Made by a program: the position numbers and the translations under genes
Shown here: positions 5,611 to 6,925 of the stretch, piece by piece
How positions within the stretch are numbered: the first letter of the stretch is position 1
Layout of the letters: each line of letters begins with the position of its first letter
The notes under the pieces: model-generated
The model's input: only the letters and a program-made list of their open reading frames with translations
Told to the model about the DNA's origin: nothing
Databases searched by the model: none
From: Thermoguttaceae bacterium
GTDB taxonomy: Bacteria; Planctomycetota; Planctomycetia; Pirellulales; Thermoguttaceae
Reading direction: 5' to 3'
Length of the DNA stretch: 6,925 nt
Assembly (NCBI GenBank): GCA_017549085.1
Contig: JAFYVO010000056.1
Coordinates: 1 to 6,925, forward strand

Positions 5611-5916
5611 ATGTTTATTGCGAAAGTTGTCGGCTCCGTCGTCGCGACGCAGAAAACGGAGTCGATGCGCGGCTCTAAGTTGTTGATGATCGAGCCTTAC
5701 GTTATCGATCCGAAGTCGCGCGACCGACTGATTACGACGAGCCGTTCGCTGATCGCCGTCGACGTCGTCGGCGCCGGTCAAGGGCAATACGTTCTTGTCG
5801 TGCAGGGGTCGAGCGCGCGGATGACGCCCGAGACGAAACCGCTGCCGGTCGACTGCACGATCATCGGCGTCGTCGACGCGGTAACGGTGCAAAAGGTCTC
5901 CTTGCCGCTCGAGTGA
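5611..5916 (+). CDS. BMC-P pentameric vertex protein (EutN/CcmL family)
   Basis: The 101-residue single-domain protein forms the pentamers that close the twelve vertices of the shell. Family marks are the MFIAKVVGSVVATQK start (1-15), KLLMIEPY (23-30), the AVDVVGAGQGQYVLVVQGSSAR region across 49-70 with its glycine-rich turn VGAGQGQ and GSSAR end, and the closing IIGVVDAV (84-91). Length and motif spacing are typical. An AGGGG box lies 6 bases before the ATG, and only 15 bases separate it from the kinase stop, so the two are tightly coupled. PVM-type operons usually carry more than one BMC-P gene; only one is inside this window and others may lie downstream. Confidence 0.94.
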   Translation: MFIAKVVGSVVATQKTESMRGSKLLMIEPYVIDPKSRDRLITTSRSLIAVDVVGAGQGQYVLVVQGSSARMTPETKPLPVDCTIIGVVDAVTVQKVSLPLE

Positions 5917-5923
5917 ACGGCGA

Positions 5924-5933
5924 AACGCGCGTT
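5924..5933. repeat. 10-bp palindrome AACGCGCGTT after BMC-P
   Basis: The site is perfectly self-complementary and starts 8 bases after the BMC-P stop. It is too short and loop-free to be an RNA hairpin of note; it may be a protein site or chance. Confidence 0.2.
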
Positions 5934-5959
5934 GAGCGCAAATAAATGATAAAAATTAA

Positions 5960-6000
5960 CGATTTTAGCGGGAAACTCGGCGAGCTTTGCGCGAAAATCG
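5960..6000 (+). promoter_or_regulatory. Long-range stem-loop between BMC-P and the aldehyde dehydrogenase
   Basis: CGATTTT (5960-5966) pairs with AAAATCG (5994-6000); after one mismatch, three further G-C pairs are possible (GCG 5968-5970 with CGC 5990-5992). The inside holds a small CTCG-g-CGAG hairpin. The element is flanked by AT-rich sequence and sits in the 230-base gap before the dehydrogenase. It may be a partial terminator, a stabiliser or a processing site. Confidence 0.35.
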
Positions 6001-6146
6001 AATAAAAATAAAATAAATTAGCGGGAACGACGATGCGACGACGACGGACAAACCGTTCGGAAGCGGAGAGCGAAGCCAAACGGCGCGCTCGACGGCGCTT
6101 GGAGTCGGAGCGGAAGCGTTCCTTTCATCAAGGGAGCGATAATAAA

Positions 6147-6925
6147 ATGGCGGAAATTAACGAATCGCTTGTTCGCAGCGTCTTGCAAGAAGTGTTGTCG
6201 CGTTTGGGCGACTCGGCGTCGGCGGCGAGCGCGGTCGGCGGCTCGGCTCCGAAAAGCTACGCGGGACGTTACGGCGTTTTCGACGACCCGAACGAAGCGG
6301 TCGAAGCGGCTCGCCAAGCGTTCGAAGAGCTGTCGAAACGGACGCGCGCCGAACGCAAAAAGATGATCGACAAAATCCGTCGCATTTGCATCGAACAAAG
6401 CGTCGAACTCGGCACGATGGAAATGGAAGAGACGAAAATCGGTCGTCTCGAGCACAAAATCGACAAACTCCTTAACGTCGGCTACAACGCGCAAGGCGTC
6501 GAAGCTCTGTCGGCGGAAGTCTTTAGCGGCGACTACGGCCTCACGGTCATCGAACACGCGCCGTTCGGCGTTATCGGCGCCGTTACGCCGGTTACGCACT
6601 CGCTTCCGACGATCGCGAACAACTCGATCAATATGATCGCCGCCGGTAACGCGGTCGTTTTCAACCCGCACCCGAGCGGGCGCAAGGTTGCGGTCGAAGG
6701 CGTTCGTCGTTTTAACCAAGCGATTTACGCCGAACACGGGATCGACAACCTGATGGCCGCGATCGTCAATCCGACGCTCGAATCCGCCGACGTTATTTTT
6801 AAGCACCCGAAAATTAACCTCCTCGTCGTTACCGGGGGCGCCGGCGTCGCGAAAGCCGCGATGTCGCAAACGAAGCGCGCCATCGTCGCCGGGCCGGGGA
6901 ACCCGCCGGTCGTCGTCGACGAAAC
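6147..6925 (+). CDS. CoA-acylating aldehyde dehydrogenase (PduP/EutE type), 3' end beyond window
   Basis: The first 259 residues are present and the frame is open to the window edge. The enzyme oxidises an aldehyde (lactaldehyde or propionaldehyde in such compartments) with NAD and CoA to an acyl-CoA in the lumen. The body matches PduP/EutE: YGVFDDPNEAVEAARQAF (42-59), a helix-rich segment with METEETKIGR-like sequence (91-100, here MEMEETKIGR), the APFGVIGAVTPVTHSLPT block (138-155), AAGNAVVFNPHPSG (165-178), VVTGGAGVAKAA (227-238) and AGPGNPPVVVDE (248-259). The catalytic cysteine falls after the window. Residues 5-21 (NESLVRSVLQEVLSRLG) form an amphipathic encapsulation helix, then a Ser/Ala/Gly linker. 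I chose the ATG at 6147 because AGGGAG lies 10 bases upstream and it puts this helix at the N-terminus. An in-frame ATG at 6033 would add 38 mostly Arg/Glu/Ser residues and has only a weak ribosome site. Confidence 0.92.
   Translation, partial: MAEINESLVRSVLQEVLSRLGDSASAASAVGGSAPKSYAGRYGVFDDPNEAVEAARQAFEELSKRTRAERKKMIDKIRRICIEQSVELGTMEMEETKIGRLEHKIDKLLNVGYNAQGVEALSAEVFSGDYGLTVIEHAPFGVIGAVTPVTHSLPTIANNSINMIAAGNAVVFNPHPSGRKVAVEGVRRFNQAIYAEHGIDNLMAAIVNPTLESADVIFKHPKINLLVVTGGAGVAKAAMSQTKRAIVAGPGNPPVVVDE

Noticed and set aside
4420..5892. 490-codon open frame antisense to the kinase and BMC-P genes
   Set aside because: Its product is Arg/Asp-rich without domains and lies fully opposite two well-matched genes. 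It results from the host's codon use, which avoids codons whose complement is a stop.
6018..6869. 283-codon open frame antisense to the aldehyde dehydrogenase
   Set aside because: Same codon-bias artefact; the + strand has a clear PduP/EutE match.

Overview
The window holds the front part of a bacterial microcompartment (BMC) operon on the + strand, beside an unrelated two-gene unit on the - strand. The gene set is PduL, YbjQ-like protein, two BMC-H shell proteins, an acetate-kinase-family kinase, a BMC-P vertex protein and a CoA-acylating aldehyde dehydrogenase. This set and order resemble the Planctomycetes-Verrucomicrobia microcompartment (PVM-BMC) type used for L-fucose and L-rhamnose. 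The strong use of TCG, GTC, GAC and GCG codons together with AAA lysines and AT-rich gaps fits a planctomycete. The lineage is inferred from gene content, not proven by a marker gene.

Layout. Bases 1-144 hold no gene that I can support. Bases 145-1865 (- strand) encode a polytopic flippase-like membrane protein (LPG_synthase_TM / UPF0104 type) followed, with a 4-base ATGA overlap, by a short exported or anchored protein with weak PQQ-propeller-like repeats. Bases 1866-2293 are a divergent intergenic region with candidate promoters in both directions, an 11-bp-period direct repeat, and two competing hairpins just before pduL. From 2294 to the window end all genes are on the + strand: pduL, a ybjQ-family gene, BMC-H1, BMC-H2, ackA-like kinase, BMC-P, and the 5' part of a PduP/EutE-type aldehyde dehydrogenase that runs off the window before its catalytic cysteine. 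No stop or strand switch interrupts the series, but four gaps of about 90-230 bases carry inverted repeats that could tune expression.

How the genes work together (family knowledge plus inference). A signature aldehyde is made inside the shell. In PVM compartments this is L-lactaldehyde, from an aldolase that would lie outside this window. The aldehyde dehydrogenase oxidises it to an acyl-CoA. PduL swaps CoA for phosphate and recycles CoA inside the lumen. The kinase turns the acyl-phosphate into acid plus ATP. BMC-H1 and BMC-H2 form hexameric facets and BMC-P caps the vertices. PduL and the dehydrogenase both start with a short amphipathic helix of the kind that targets enzymes to the lumen.

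Most worth checking: the YbjQ-family protein embedded in the operon, the kinase with several substitutions at family catalytic and acyl-pocket positions, and the alternative structures in the pduL leader.
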